A DNA stretch of 64,000 nucleotides, from positions 67,198 to 131,197 of the forward strand of contig CAYSEW010000005.1 in NCBI GenBank assembly GCA_964430245.1, given 5' to 3'. Below the pieces are notes generated by a model. The model searched no databases, was not told the origin of the DNA, and saw nothing but the letters and a program-made list of their open reading frames with translations. Made by a program: the position numbers and the translations under genes. This DNA is from CAYSEW01 sp964430245. GTDB taxonomy: Bacteria > Bacteroidota > Bacteroidia > Flavobacteriales_D > Parvicellaceae. Of the stretch, positions 52,311 through 60,384 are shown piece by piece (position 1 is the stretch's first letter; every line of letters begins with the position of its first letter).

Positions 52311-52976
52311 ATGAGAATATTACTTATTCTATTCAGTTTTACCTTTTGTTTTTCTACTTCTTTTTCTCAATATAAAATAGGTGTTTCAGAAAAATCAGTT
52401 GGTTTTGAATCTGGTAATCACAATGCATTTACAGTTATTGTCTATGAATGCTCATCCAAGGATGTTGAAAAACATTGGAAAAAGGAAATGAAGGACATGA
52501 AAGCAAATGTTTCTTCTAAGAAGAATGAAATGAAAGGTGATGATGCAAAAATAAAGGATATGGGAGAGAATACTTTTGATATATATGCAATAACCAATGA
52601 AACAGATAAAGGAATAGAATTGAGTGTAGCTTATGACCTTGGAGGTGCTTTTCTATCTTCTGGACAACATGCTGAACAATCGAAGATCATTAAAGATTTA
52701 ATGTATGATTTTGCAGTAAAATCTACCAAAGAGGGTATAAGAGGAATTTTAAAAAAGGAGGAGGGCACTCAACATCATTTAGAAAAAGAACATGAGAGTC
52801 TAGTGAAAAATAAAGAAAAGCTAGAAAAAGATATTGAAAATTGGGAAAAGTCTATTGAAAAGGCCAAGAAGGATATAGATCAGAATAAGAAAGATCAGGA
52901 TGATAAAAAGAAAGAAATTGAAGCACAGTCAAAAGTAGTTGAGGAAGTAAAAGCTAAAGAAAAAGCTGTTAAATAA
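52311..52976 (+). CDS. Exported coiled-coil protein of unknown function
   Basis: A 221-residue protein with a signal peptide (MRILLILFSFTFCFSTSFSQ). Residues 25-140 form a compact domain with FTVIVYECSSKDVEKHWKKEMK and ELSVAYDLGGAFLSSGQHAEQSKII. The last 75 residues are a strongly charged coiled coil (HHLEKEHESLVKNKEKLEK...KKDIDQNKKDQDDKKKE). I recognise no named family. Its start is next to a 9-bp inverted repeat. The stop lies 1 bp from the convergent xth gene. Confidence 0.6.
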   Translation: MRILLILFSFTFCFSTSFSQYKIGVSEKSVGFESGNHNAFTVIVYECSSKDVEKHWKKEMKDMKANVSSKKNEMKGDDAKIKDMGENTFDIYAITNETDKGIELSVAYDLGGAFLSSGQHAEQSKIIKDLMYDFAVKSTKEGIRGILKKEEGTQHHLEKEHESLVKNKEKLEKDIENWEKSIEKAKKDIDQNKKDQDDKKKEIEAQSKVVEEVKAKEKAVK

Positions 52977-52977
52977 A

Positions 52978-53739
52978 CTATTTTAGATTAACGCCTACTG
53001 GACAATGGTCTGAACCTACAACTTCGTTTAAAATAAATCCATCTTTAATTGTTGGTAATAGCGATGATGAGCTTAAGAAATAATCTATTCTCCATCCTAT
53101 ATTTCTCATTCTTGAATTAAATCTATAGCTCCACCAAGAATATTTAACTTCATCTGGGTAAAAATGACGATAAGTATCGATCAATCCATTGGCTATGTAA
53201 TTATCAAGACCATCTATTTCTTCCTGCATATATCCAGCAGATCTGTTGTAATTGGCTTTTGGATTTTTTAAGTCGATGTCCTTATGAGCTACATTAAGAT
53301 CACCACAACAAAAAACTGGTTTATTTTTTTCAAGATCTTTCAGGTATTGTAGGAAGACTGCATCCCATTTTACTCTGTAATTCAATCTTTTTAAGTCACC
53401 ACCACTATTAGGAACATACACAGTAACAAAGTAAAATCCATCATATTCTGCGGTTAATACCCTTCCTTCATTGTCAAATTCTTCTATTCCAATTCCATTT
53501 GTAATTGATAGTGGTTCTATTTTAGTTAGAATTGCAGTGCCACTATATCCTTTTTTTTCGGCACTATTGGCATAAATATGATAACCTTCTAATCCAAATA
53601 AAGCTTCCCTAACTTGATCATCTTGCGCTTTTGTTTCCTGAAACCCAATAATATCAGGGTTCATATCATAGATCATGTCGATCAGCCCCTTTTTAGCTAC
53701 AGCTCTTACGCCATTTAGATTCCAAGAAATTAGTTTCAT
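52978..53739 (-). CDS. xth: Exodeoxyribonuclease III / AP endonuclease
   Basis: A 253-residue Mg-dependent DNA-repair enzyme that cuts at abasic sites and trims 3' ends. Family marks are ISWNLNGVRAVAKKG, DIIGFQETKAQDDQV (metal Glu), VYVPNSGGDLKRLNYR, CGDLNVAHKDIDLKNPK (catalytic Asp-Asn), YSWWSYRF and NEVVGSDHCPVGVNL (Asp-His pair). Length is standard. It is convergent with the coiled-coil gene and divergent from pgk. It stands alone on its strand. Confidence 0.95.
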   Translation of the reverse strand: MKLISWNLNGVRAVAKKGLIDMIYDMNPDIIGFQETKAQDDQVREALFGLEGYHIYANSAEKKGYSGTAILTKIEPLSITNGIGIEEFDNEGRVLTAEYDGFYFVTVYVPNSGGDLKRLNYRVKWDAVFLQYLKDLEKNKPVFCCGDLNVAHKDIDLKNPKANYNRSAGYMQEEIDGLDNYIANGLIDTYRHFYPDEVKYSWWSYRFNSRMRNIGWRIDYFLSSSSLLPTIKDGFILNEVVGSDHCPVGVNLK

Positions 53740-53790
53740 ATTTATTTTTAAGTGGACTAAATTAATGCTAAATGATTGTTGTCCAAATAT

Positions 53791-53798
53791 TATATTTG
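53791..53798 (+). promoter_or_regulatory. Candidate -7 promoter box for pgk
   Basis: TATATTTG matches TAnnTTTG 22 bp before the pgk ATG. TTG triplets occur nearby but not at the normal spacing. Confidence 0.45.
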
Positions 53799-53820
53799 CA
53801 TTTCTTAAACAATACGATCA

Positions 53821-55011
53821 ATGAAGATAGATAATTTTGATTTCTCTAATAAACGAGCACTAATAAGAGTTGACTTTAATGTTCCTATTGATAAACAAAC
53901 TAATCAAGTAACGGACGACACAAGAATAAGATTAGCTATTCCAACGTTAAAAAAAGTAATAAATGATGGAGGTAGTATTGTGTTGATGTCTCACATGGGA
54001 AGGCCTAAAAATTGTCCGGAAGAAAAATTTTCTTTATATAAAATAGTCGATACGATTGAATCTTATTTAAATTGTTCAGTAAAATTTGTGGATGATTGTA
54101 TTTCTTCAGAAGCTTTTGAGCTTACTTCAAATTTAAAAAATGGGGAGGTAGTGTTATTGGAGAATTTACGATTTTATCCTGGGGAGAAAAAAGGAGATAA
54201 GGAATTTGCTGAAAAGTTATCTAAGCATGGTGATGTATATGTAAATGATGCTTTTGGCACTGCACATAGAGCACATGCATCAACAGCAGTAATAGCAGAT
54301 TTTTTTACTGAAAGTAAAATGTTTGGTTATTTAATAGAAAATGAGATTAAAAGTGTCGATCAATTATTAAAAAGTAATGAAAAGCCATTAACAGCTATTG
54401 TTGGTGGAGCTAAGGTTTCATCTAAGATCACCATCATTTCAAGATTAATGGACAATGTGGACCACTTAATTATAGGTGGAGGAATGGCATATACATTTAT
54501 TAAAGCATTAGGTGGTAACATAGGTAATTCTCTAGTTGAAAATGACCATATTGACAATGCACTTGAGATCATAAAGCTAGCTAAAGAGAAGCATGTAGAG
54601 CTTCATTTACCAATCGACTCAATTATAGCTGATAAATTCTCCAATAATGCGGTACAAAAAACAGTAAAAATTAACGACATTCCTGATGGTTGGATGGGGT
54701 TGGATATTGCTGAGCACTCAATTAATGATTTTAAAAAAGTGATTGCTTCATCAAAGCTAATTCTTTGGAATGGCCCTATGGGAGTTTTTGAAATGGATTC
54801 ATTTCAACAGGGGACTCTTTCAATTGCCCATGCTGTTGCTGAAGCTACCGATAATGGTGCTTTTTCTTTAATTGGAGGAGGTGATAGTGTTGCAGCTGTT
54901 AATAAATATCAACTTTCAGAAAGAGTAAGCCATGTTTCAACAGGAGGAGGTGCAATGCTTGAATATTTAGAAGGGAAATTGTTGCCGGGAATAGAGGCGA
55001 TCCTTAATTAA
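53821..55011 (+). CDS. pgk: Phosphoglycerate kinase
   Basis: Transfers phosphate between 1,3-bisphosphoglycerate and ADP in glycolysis and in the reverse direction in gluconeogenesis. Marks are LIRVDFNVPIDKQTNQVTDDTRI, VLMSHMGRPKNCPEEK, VLLENLRFYPGEKKGDKEF, NDAFGTAHRAHASTAVIA and, in the nucleotide domain, IVGGAKVSSKI, LIIGGGMAYTFIKALG, LWNGPMGVFEMDSF and LIGGGDSVAAVNKY. Its 396 residues are normal. In this gene neighbourhood it pairs conceptually with pckA. A short dyad begins 8 bp after its stop, but there is no firm terminator. Confidence 0.97.
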   Translation: MKIDNFDFSNKRALIRVDFNVPIDKQTNQVTDDTRIRLAIPTLKKVINDGGSIVLMSHMGRPKNCPEEKFSLYKIVDTIESYLNCSVKFVDDCISSEAFELTSNLKNGEVVLLENLRFYPGEKKGDKEFAEKLSKHGDVYVNDAFGTAHRAHASTAVIADFFTESKMFGYLIENEIKSVDQLLKSNEKPLTAIVGGAKVSSKITIISRLMDNVDHLIIGGGMAYTFIKALGGNIGNSLVENDHIDNALEIIKLAKEKHVELHLPIDSIIADKFSNNAVQKTVKINDIPDGWMGLDIAEHSINDFKKVIASSKLILWNGPMGVFEMDSFQQGTLSIAHAVAEATDNGAFSLIGGGDSVAAVNKYQLSERVSHVSTGGGAMLEYLEGKLLPGIEAILN

Positions 55012-55019
55012 AAAAATAA

Positions 55020-55038
55020 TTTGTATATCCAATACAAA
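55020..55038. repeat. Inverted repeat between pgk and the lipoprotein gene
   Basis: TTTGTAT-N5-ATACAAA (7-bp arms) lies 8 bp after the pgk stop and 45 bp before the next ATG. It could be a weak terminator or an operator. Confidence 0.3.
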
Positions 55039-55083
55039 CACTTTATCTTCATCAACTCTTTAAAAATTAAATCTTAAATATTT

Positions 55084-56751
55084 ATGAAATCATTGAAATT
55101 AACTTATTTATTTACTATTGTTTTTTCAGTAGTGTTTTTTATTACTTCTTGTAATGATGACAAAGCTAAAGATAAAGACAAAAATGGTGGTGTTGAAAAT
55201 GTAAATTGGAAGTCCAATGTATTTGGATCAATAGATGGAACAATTGCATTTGTTGGATCTTTTGATTTTATGGAGATAATGGATAAGTCATCTATTATGG
55301 ATGCTGATATTATCCCAGAAATGTATAAGTCCATGTTTATGGGTTACATTGACTCTGATAATTTGGGTATTAAATTAGAAGGTAATAACCATTATGCTGT
55401 TGTTATGGATAACAATGGAGAATTTGATTATGCATTTGCATTTGCTAATGTCCTTGATGCAAAAAAAATTGCAACTAATCTTCATATGTATCTTGGTGGA
55501 AGAACTGATAATGAAGATGGTTATGAGTTTTTAAAAACTTCTGATGGAGTTGTGTTTGGATGGGATGATCAACACTTAATCGCAGCTGTTTCTGATAGAA
55601 GAAGATCAGATGTAAATCAATTAAAAAATAAGATTAAAAAGCTATTAGATGCTAGAAATAAAGACGTGGAAGCTGATGATCAATTATTAGCTTATTTAAA
55701 AAGAGACGATGATATTAACATGTATATGAATATGAAGTCTTACATGGATTTTATTAAGAATATAAACATGAATAATGAATTAACAGAGCTATATTCTAAT
55801 GAAGAGTTTTTAAAGTTAATGGATTATACAATGGTAAGTACAGCTAATTTCAATAATGGTGAAATTATAATGGATCTTAAAATGATCAATAATGGCAATG
55901 GTTTTAAGTATTTAAAAGATCAGCCAGTTGGCGCTGAATATTTAAATTATTTAACTGATAATGATCGAATGATCGCTTCAGCATTTGCTAACATTGATTT
56001 GGATACTTACATTTCTTTTTTAAAGCCGATGCTTAATTCCAACTTGGATGTTTATAATGATTTTAATGATTTTTTAACTCAAATTGGGCTTTCAGAAAAT
56101 GAAATATTTAACATCTTTAATGGTGAATTAGCTATTTCTATCATCGATATCCTTGAACCTGAAAATAGTATAGAACAGGAGTTTAGTGATGATTTTGGTG
56201 AGTGGGAAGATGACTTTTTTGATGAAATGGATGAATATGGTTATGATTCTCCATCTAAAGAACCAGTACCTAGCTTTTTATTTACTTTAGGAATTAATGA
56301 CCAATCTGCATTAATGAAATTAATGGCAAATGCTCCTGTAAATGTTGTTAAAGATCAGGTGATTGAGATTGAAAATGATGTTCATTTATTATTAAAGGAC
56401 AATAAATTATTTTTAGGTTCACCACAAGAATTAATGAATAAGCTAAATGTAGCTGGTTCATTGAGTACCTATAGTAAGATCAATTCAATTGATTATCCAG
56501 TTTATTGTTATTTTAATACTGATGCTTCTAGTTATCCTGATATTGTTACTTCCACTTTAGAGAGAGAAGGTGGATTAGAAATATTTCGTGATATAATGAG
56601 CTTGTTTAATTCATTTGAAATTAAAGGAACAAATAATAAAATTAGTTATGAAATCATTATGAGTAATAAAGGAGAAAATTCTTTGAAACAAATAATGGAT
56701 ATGATCATTAAATTAGCTAAGGAAAACAATCCTGGGCTAATGAATGTATAA
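55084..56751 (+). CDS. Large lipoprotein (DUF4836-like)
   Basis: A 555-residue lipoprotein with a clean lipobox (FFITSC, Cys23). The body resembles the DUF4836-type proteins of Bacteroidota: repeated strands with GSIDGTIAFVGSFDFMEIM, NLGIKLEGNNHYAVVMDNNGEF, VVFGWDDQHLIAAVSDRRR, and VGAEYLNYLTDNDRMIASAFANIDLD. A highly acidic run (DDFGEWEDDFFDEMDEYG) lies near residue 370-385. The role is unknown. It starts 72 bp after pgk on the same strand and is probably its own unit. Confidence 0.65.
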   Translation: MKSLKLTYLFTIVFSVVFFITSCNDDKAKDKDKNGGVENVNWKSNVFGSIDGTIAFVGSFDFMEIMDKSSIMDADIIPEMYKSMFMGYIDSDNLGIKLEGNNHYAVVMDNNGEFDYAFAFANVLDAKKIATNLHMYLGGRTDNEDGYEFLKTSDGVVFGWDDQHLIAAVSDRRRSDVNQLKNKIKKLLDARNKDVEADDQLLAYLKRDDDINMYMNMKSYMDFIKNINMNNELTELYSNEEFLKLMDYTMVSTANFNNGEIIMDLKMINNGNGFKYLKDQPVGAEYLNYLTDNDRMIASAFANIDLDTYISFLKPMLNSNLDVYNDFNDFLTQIGLSENEIFNIFNGELAISIIDILEPENSIEQEFSDDFGEWEDDFFDEMDEYGYDSPSKEPVPSFLFTLGINDQSALMKLMANAPVNVVKDQVIEIENDVHLLLKDNKLFLGSPQELMNKLNVAGSLSTYSKINSIDYPVYCYFNTDASSYPDIVTSTLEREGGLEIFRDIMSLFNSFEIKGTNNKISYEIIMSNKGENSLKQIMDMIIKLAKENNPGLMNV

Positions 56752-56758
56752 TTAATAG

Positions 56759-57568
56759 TTATTTCCCTTTCTGAATAGCTCTTCTAACGCTACCGTATTT
56801 CTTTAGAATTAGATTTGCTTTATCATAATTAACATTAAGCACTTCCATTACCATTTTTGTGCCTCTATCTACTAATTTGTTGTTGCTAAGCTGCATATCT
56901 ACCATTCTATTACCTTTTACTCTTCCAAGTTGGATCATTACAGATGTAGATATCATATTAAGTATGAGCTTTTGAGCAGTTCCTGATTTCATTCTTGTAC
57001 TTCCAGTTACAAATTCAGGACCTACAATTGGAATTATAGGATGAGCTGTTTTTAATGCCAATGGACTACCTGGATTGCATGTAATGCCACCATTAAGTAT
57101 TCCTACTTCCTTACATTTTTCAATGGCGCCAATTACATAGGGAGTTGTTCCAGATGCAGCAATTCCTATGACACTGTCTAATTCGTTTATTTCATGTTCC
57201 TGAAGGTCAAACCATCCTTGCTCATAATTGTCTTCAGCGAACTCAACAGCTTTTCTAATGGCTTGATCACCTCCAGCAATTATACCGATGACCATACCAT
57301 GAGGTACTCCAAAAGTTGGAGGACATTCACTAGCATCAACAATACCTAATCTTCCACTTGTTCCTGCACCAATATAGAATAACCTTCCTCCATTTTTCAT
57401 TCTTTCTACAATTTTGACTGTAAATTGCTCAATTGATGGGATGATTTGTTGAATGGCATTTGATATCTTTTCATCCTCTTGATTGATCAGTGTCAACAAT
57501 TCATGAACCGATTTTTTTTCAAGGTCATTATGATTAGATTCATTTTCGGTTATTTTGTTAAAATCCAT
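56759..57568 (-). CDS. murQ: N-acetylmuramic acid 6-phosphate etherase
   Basis: Cleaves the lactyl ether of MurNAc-6-phosphate to GlcNAc-6-phosphate and lactate, in peptidoglycan recycling. The sugar-isomerase fold shows LFYIGAGTSGRLGIVDASECPPTFG (phosphate loop and catalytic Glu region), IAGGDQAIRKAVEFAEDN, VIGIAASGTTPYVIGAIE, PEFVTGSTRMKSGTAQKL and MISTSVMIQLGRVKGNRMVD. Its 269 residues are slightly short because the C-terminal extension of some relatives is missing. No recycling partners (AmgK, MurU or anhMurNAc kinase) lie beside it. Confidence 0.94.
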   Translation of the reverse strand: MDFNKITENESNHNDLEKKSVHELLTLINQEDEKISNAIQQIIPSIEQFTVKIVERMKNGGRLFYIGAGTSGRLGIVDASECPPTFGVPHGMVIGIIAGGDQAIRKAVEFAEDNYEQGWFDLQEHEINELDSVIGIAASGTTPYVIGAIEKCKEVGILNGGITCNPGSPLALKTAHPIIPIVGPEFVTGSTRMKSGTAQKLILNMISTSVMIQLGRVKGNRMVDMQLSNNKLVDRGTKMVMEVLNVNYDKANLILKKYGSVRRAIQKGK

Positions 57569-57670
57569 AAATAGAGTATTTTATAATAAATCTGTTGATA
57601 AGTTCATACTACAATAATTGCTAATAATCTCGCTTATTTGCTACTTTGCTATAAAAATTTACAAACAAGT

Positions 57671-58138
57671 ATGAGTGAACTAGTTGAAGGCAATGATGCT
57701 CCTAACTTTGAAGGTAAGGATCAAAATGGTAATACTATTAAATTATTAGATTTTAAAGGCAAGAAGCTTGTTTTGTTCTTTTATCCAAAAGACAATACAC
57801 CAGGTTGTACTATGGAAGCTTGTAATTTAAGGGATAATTATGAACTTTTAATTGAAAAAGGTTATGCAATAATAGGTGTTAGCGCTGACTCAGAAACAAG
57901 ACATCAAAAATTTATAAACAAATACGAACTACCTTTTCCATTAATTGCAGATACTGAAAAGGAAATATTACAAGCTTTTGGTTGTTGGGGACCTAAAAAA
58001 TTTATGGGTCGTTCGTATATTGGAATACACAGAAAAACATTTATTATAGAAAATAATAAGATTGTTAAGGTTTTTGAAAAAGTTAAAACTAAAGCACACA
58101 CTGAGCAAATTCTTGAGGCAATGGAAGTAAATCAATAG
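57671..58138 (+). CDS. bcp: Thioredoxin-dependent peroxiredoxin (Bcp/PrxQ type)
   Basis: A 155-residue PrxQ-type peroxidase that reduces hydrogen peroxide and organic hydroperoxides using thioredoxin. The peroxidatic Cys46 and resolving Cys51 are five residues apart in PGCTMEAC. FFYPKDNTPGCT, IIGVSADSETRHQKFINKY, LPFPLIADTEKEI and GIHRKTFIIENNKI complete the family pattern. The ATG at 57671 is preferred over an upstream in-frame TTG. It precedes recA by 54 bp on the same strand. Confidence 0.93.
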   Translation: MSELVEGNDAPNFEGKDQNGNTIKLLDFKGKKLVLFFYPKDNTPGCTMEACNLRDNYELLIEKGYAIIGVSADSETRHQKFINKYELPFPLIADTEKEILQAFGCWGPKKFMGRSYIGIHRKTFIIENNKIVKVFEKVKTKAHTEQILEAMEVNQ

Positions 58139-58139
58139 A

Positions 58140-58156
58140 ACGTAACAACTTTACGT
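58140..58156. promoter_or_regulatory. Inverted repeat upstream of recA
   Basis: ACGTAA-N5-TTACGT is a perfect 6-bp dyad just after the bcp stop and 36 bp before the recA ATG. A near-match -7 box, CATATTTG (58168-58175), lies 12 bp farther on, so the dyad would overlap the -33 zone of a recA promoter. It is an SOS-operator candidate; the sequence differs from known LexA boxes. Confidence 0.4.
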
Positions 58157-58192
58157 GGTTAATGTATCATATTTGGAGAAAAAACTAATAAA

Positions 58193-59185
58193 ATGGCAGA
58201 AGTAAAACAAGAAAAATTAAAGGCATTACAAGCTACATTAGATAGATTAGATAAATCTTATGGCAAAGGTACTGTAATGAGACTAGGAGATGATGCAATA
58301 GAGGATCTTGATGTTATATCAGCGGGTTCTATTTCATTAAATAGAGCTCTTGGAGTTGGAGGTTATCCCAAAGGAAGAGTAGTAGAAATTTATGGACCTG
58401 AATCTTCAGGTAAAACAACTTTAGCGATCCATGCTATTGCAGAAGCACAAAAGAAAGGTGGTATAGCAGCAATTATAGATGCAGAGCATGCATTTGATCA
58501 GCTTTATGCCCAAAACTTGGGTGTAGATACTGAAAATCTTTTGATATCTCAACCAGATAATGGAGAGCAGGCCTTGGAAATTGCTGATAATTTAATTCGA
58601 TCAGGAGCTTTAGATATTATAGTGATAGATTCTGTAGCTGCTTTAACTCCCAAAGCAGAAATTGAAGGAGAAATGGGTGACAGCCAAATGGGTTTACAAG
58701 CAAGGTTGATGTCTAAAGCATTAAGAAAATTAACTTCTTCAATAAGTAAAGCCAACACTTGCTGTATTTTTATTAATCAGCTGAGAGAGAAAATAGGCGT
58801 TATGTTTGGTAATCCTGAAACTACAACAGGAGGGAATGCATTAAAGTTTTATTCTTCAGTAAGAGTTGACATTAGAAGATCATCTGCTATTAAAAATGCA
58901 GATAAGGTTTTAGGTAACAGAACAAGAGTTAAAATTGTGAAAAACAAAGTAGCTCCACCATTTCAGCAAGCTGAATTTGATATAATGTATGGAAAAGGAA
59001 TTTCTAAGATTGGAGAGATTATTGATCTAGGTGTAGAATACAATATCATTAATAAATCTGGATCTTGGTACTCTTATGCTGACGCCAAATTAGGTCAGGG
59101 AAGAGATGCTGTAAAGGATATTCTAAATGACAATCCAGAATTGCTTGAAGAGCTCGAAGAGAAGATCATTAATGCCTTAACCTAA
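58193..59185 (+). CDS. recA: Recombinase RecA
   Basis: Forms filaments on single-stranded DNA for homologous recombination and DNA-repair signalling. The core has the Walker A GPESSGKTTLAIHA (about 66-75), Walker B LDIIVIDSVAALTPKAEIEGEMGD, the L1 and L2 loops (KLTSSISKANTCCIFINQLREKIGVMFGNPETTTGGNAL, in two parts) and the typical N-terminal KLKALQATLDRLDKSYGKG. Its 330 residues are slightly shorter than E. coli RecA because of a shorter C-terminal tail. It stops 57 bp before a strong hairpin terminator that abuts the next gene. Confidence 0.98.
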   Translation: MAEVKQEKLKALQATLDRLDKSYGKGTVMRLGDDAIEDLDVISAGSISLNRALGVGGYPKGRVVEIYGPESSGKTTLAIHAIAEAQKKGGIAAIIDAEHAFDQLYAQNLGVDTENLLISQPDNGEQALEIADNLIRSGALDIIVIDSVAALTPKAEIEGEMGDSQMGLQARLMSKALRKLTSSISKANTCCIFINQLREKIGVMFGNPETTTGGNALKFYSSVRVDIRRSSAIKNADKVLGNRTRVKIVKNKVAPPFQQAEFDIMYGKGISKIGEIIDLGVEYNIINKSGSWYSYADAKLGQGRDAVKDILNDNPELLEELEEKIINALT

Positions 59186-59242
59186 ATTATTCTTTACGGT
59201 TAATTATTAAGTAAAGTCTTTGCCATCAAATTGGTTATATTT

Positions 59243-59271
59243 ATCCCGCTAATTTAAATAGCGGGATTTTT
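59243..59271 (+). terminator. Terminator of recA directly adjoining the next start codon
   Basis: A perfect 8-bp stem (ATCCCGCT, nine-base loop, AGCGGGAT) is followed by TTTT, and the ATG of the TPR gene comes immediately after (59272). The right arm contains the only purine-rich (GGGA) sequence before that ATG. Confidence 0.8.
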
Positions 59272-60384
59272 ATGAATAAAAGAATATTTTATATACTGTT
59301 TGTTTTTCTATTGGTCCATTGTGAAATGGAAAAAGAAAAAAAATCTATAGAAAATGAAGAAGAGTTAAGTGAATTTCAAATTGACGGAGATGTAAGTTTA
59401 TCTGAAATTGAACAAGAAATTTTAAATAACCCTAAAAGCTCAAACCCTTATTACAAAAGAGCTATCTATTATAGGAATAATAACAATTATGTATTGGCAA
59501 TCGAAGATATTAATAGAGCTTTGAAGATATCTCCAGAAGCTTCAATGCTTAATTATGAAAAAGCCAACCTATTGTATAATTATGGCCTGAACCAATCTGA
59601 TCAATCAATGATTGACAATGCTAAGATCTATTTAGATCAGGCGATGGAATTAGATCAAGATAATTATTTGGCTTTTCTATTGAAAGCTGAAATTCTAATA
59701 GATTTAAAAGACTCATTGGAGTCAATGAATTTAGTTCAGAATGTCATTAAAAATGACGAGACCAATGCTAGAGCCTATTATTTAAAAGGATTGATTTATG
59801 ATTTTTTATATTTCAGGAATAATCCTAGAGGCTATGATAAAAATCAAGAGAATAAAGACATGGATCGAGCAATATCATCATATCAGACTGCTATTGAATT
59901 AGATCCCAATTTATATGACCCTTATATTTATATAAGCATGCTGTTGGAAATGAAAAAAGATGATAGGGCTATCATGTACCTTGAAAAAGCATTGGAATTA
60001 GAGCCGAATAGTTTTGAGGCCTATAGAAACCTTGGATTATTTTATCATTTTACATATAGATACAATGAGGCTCAAATGTATTTCAAAAAAATAATAACAA
60101 TTGACTCCTCATTTGTTGAAGCTTACTTTAATATTGGAAATACATATATAGGTATGTATTCAGACAATATGGATTCCTATTCAAAAGATACTACTTTAAA
60201 TAAAGCAAGTTATTATTTTGATAAAGCAATTGAAATATTCCCAGAATATGTGCAAGCTATTCATAATAGGGGAGTTGTTTATGAATTTCAAGGGCAAAAG
60301 AAAAAAGCTAGAGAGTTTTATTTAAAAGCCATTGATCTTGATAATAATTACATGCCTTCATTAGAAGCTATTAATTCACTTTAA
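59272..60384 (+). CDS. TPR-repeat exported protein
   Basis: A 370-residue protein with an N-terminal hydrophobic leader (FYILFVFLLVHC, possible lipobox with His at -1). At least six TPR units follow (PYYKRAIYYRNNNNYVLAIEDINRAL, YLAFLLKAEILIDL, IAYQT..., PYIYISMLLEMKKDDRAIMYLEKALEL, AYRNLGLFYHFTYRYNEAQMYF, FNIGNTYIGMYSDNM, AIHNRGVVYEFQGQKKKAREF). It is probably a periplasmic or surface lipoprotein that binds proteins. The ATG is chosen because it gives the leader, but it touches the recA terminator, an unusual spot. The end overlaps the convergent serine hydrolase gene by 14 bp. Confidence 0.8.
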   Translation: MNKRIFYILFVFLLVHCEMEKEKKSIENEEELSEFQIDGDVSLSEIEQEILNNPKSSNPYYKRAIYYRNNNNYVLAIEDINRALKISPEASMLNYEKANLLYNYGLNQSDQSMIDNAKIYLDQAMELDQDNYLAFLLKAEILIDLKDSLESMNLVQNVIKNDETNARAYYLKGLIYDFLYFRNNPRGYDKNQENKDMDRAISSYQTAIELDPNLYDPYIYISMLLEMKKDDRAIMYLEKALELEPNSFEAYRNLGLFYHFTYRYNEAQMYFKKIITIDSSFVEAYFNIGNTYIGMYSDNMDSYSKDTTLNKASYYFDKAIEIFPEYVQAIHNRGVVYEFQGQKKKAREFYLKAIDLDNNYMPSLEAINSL

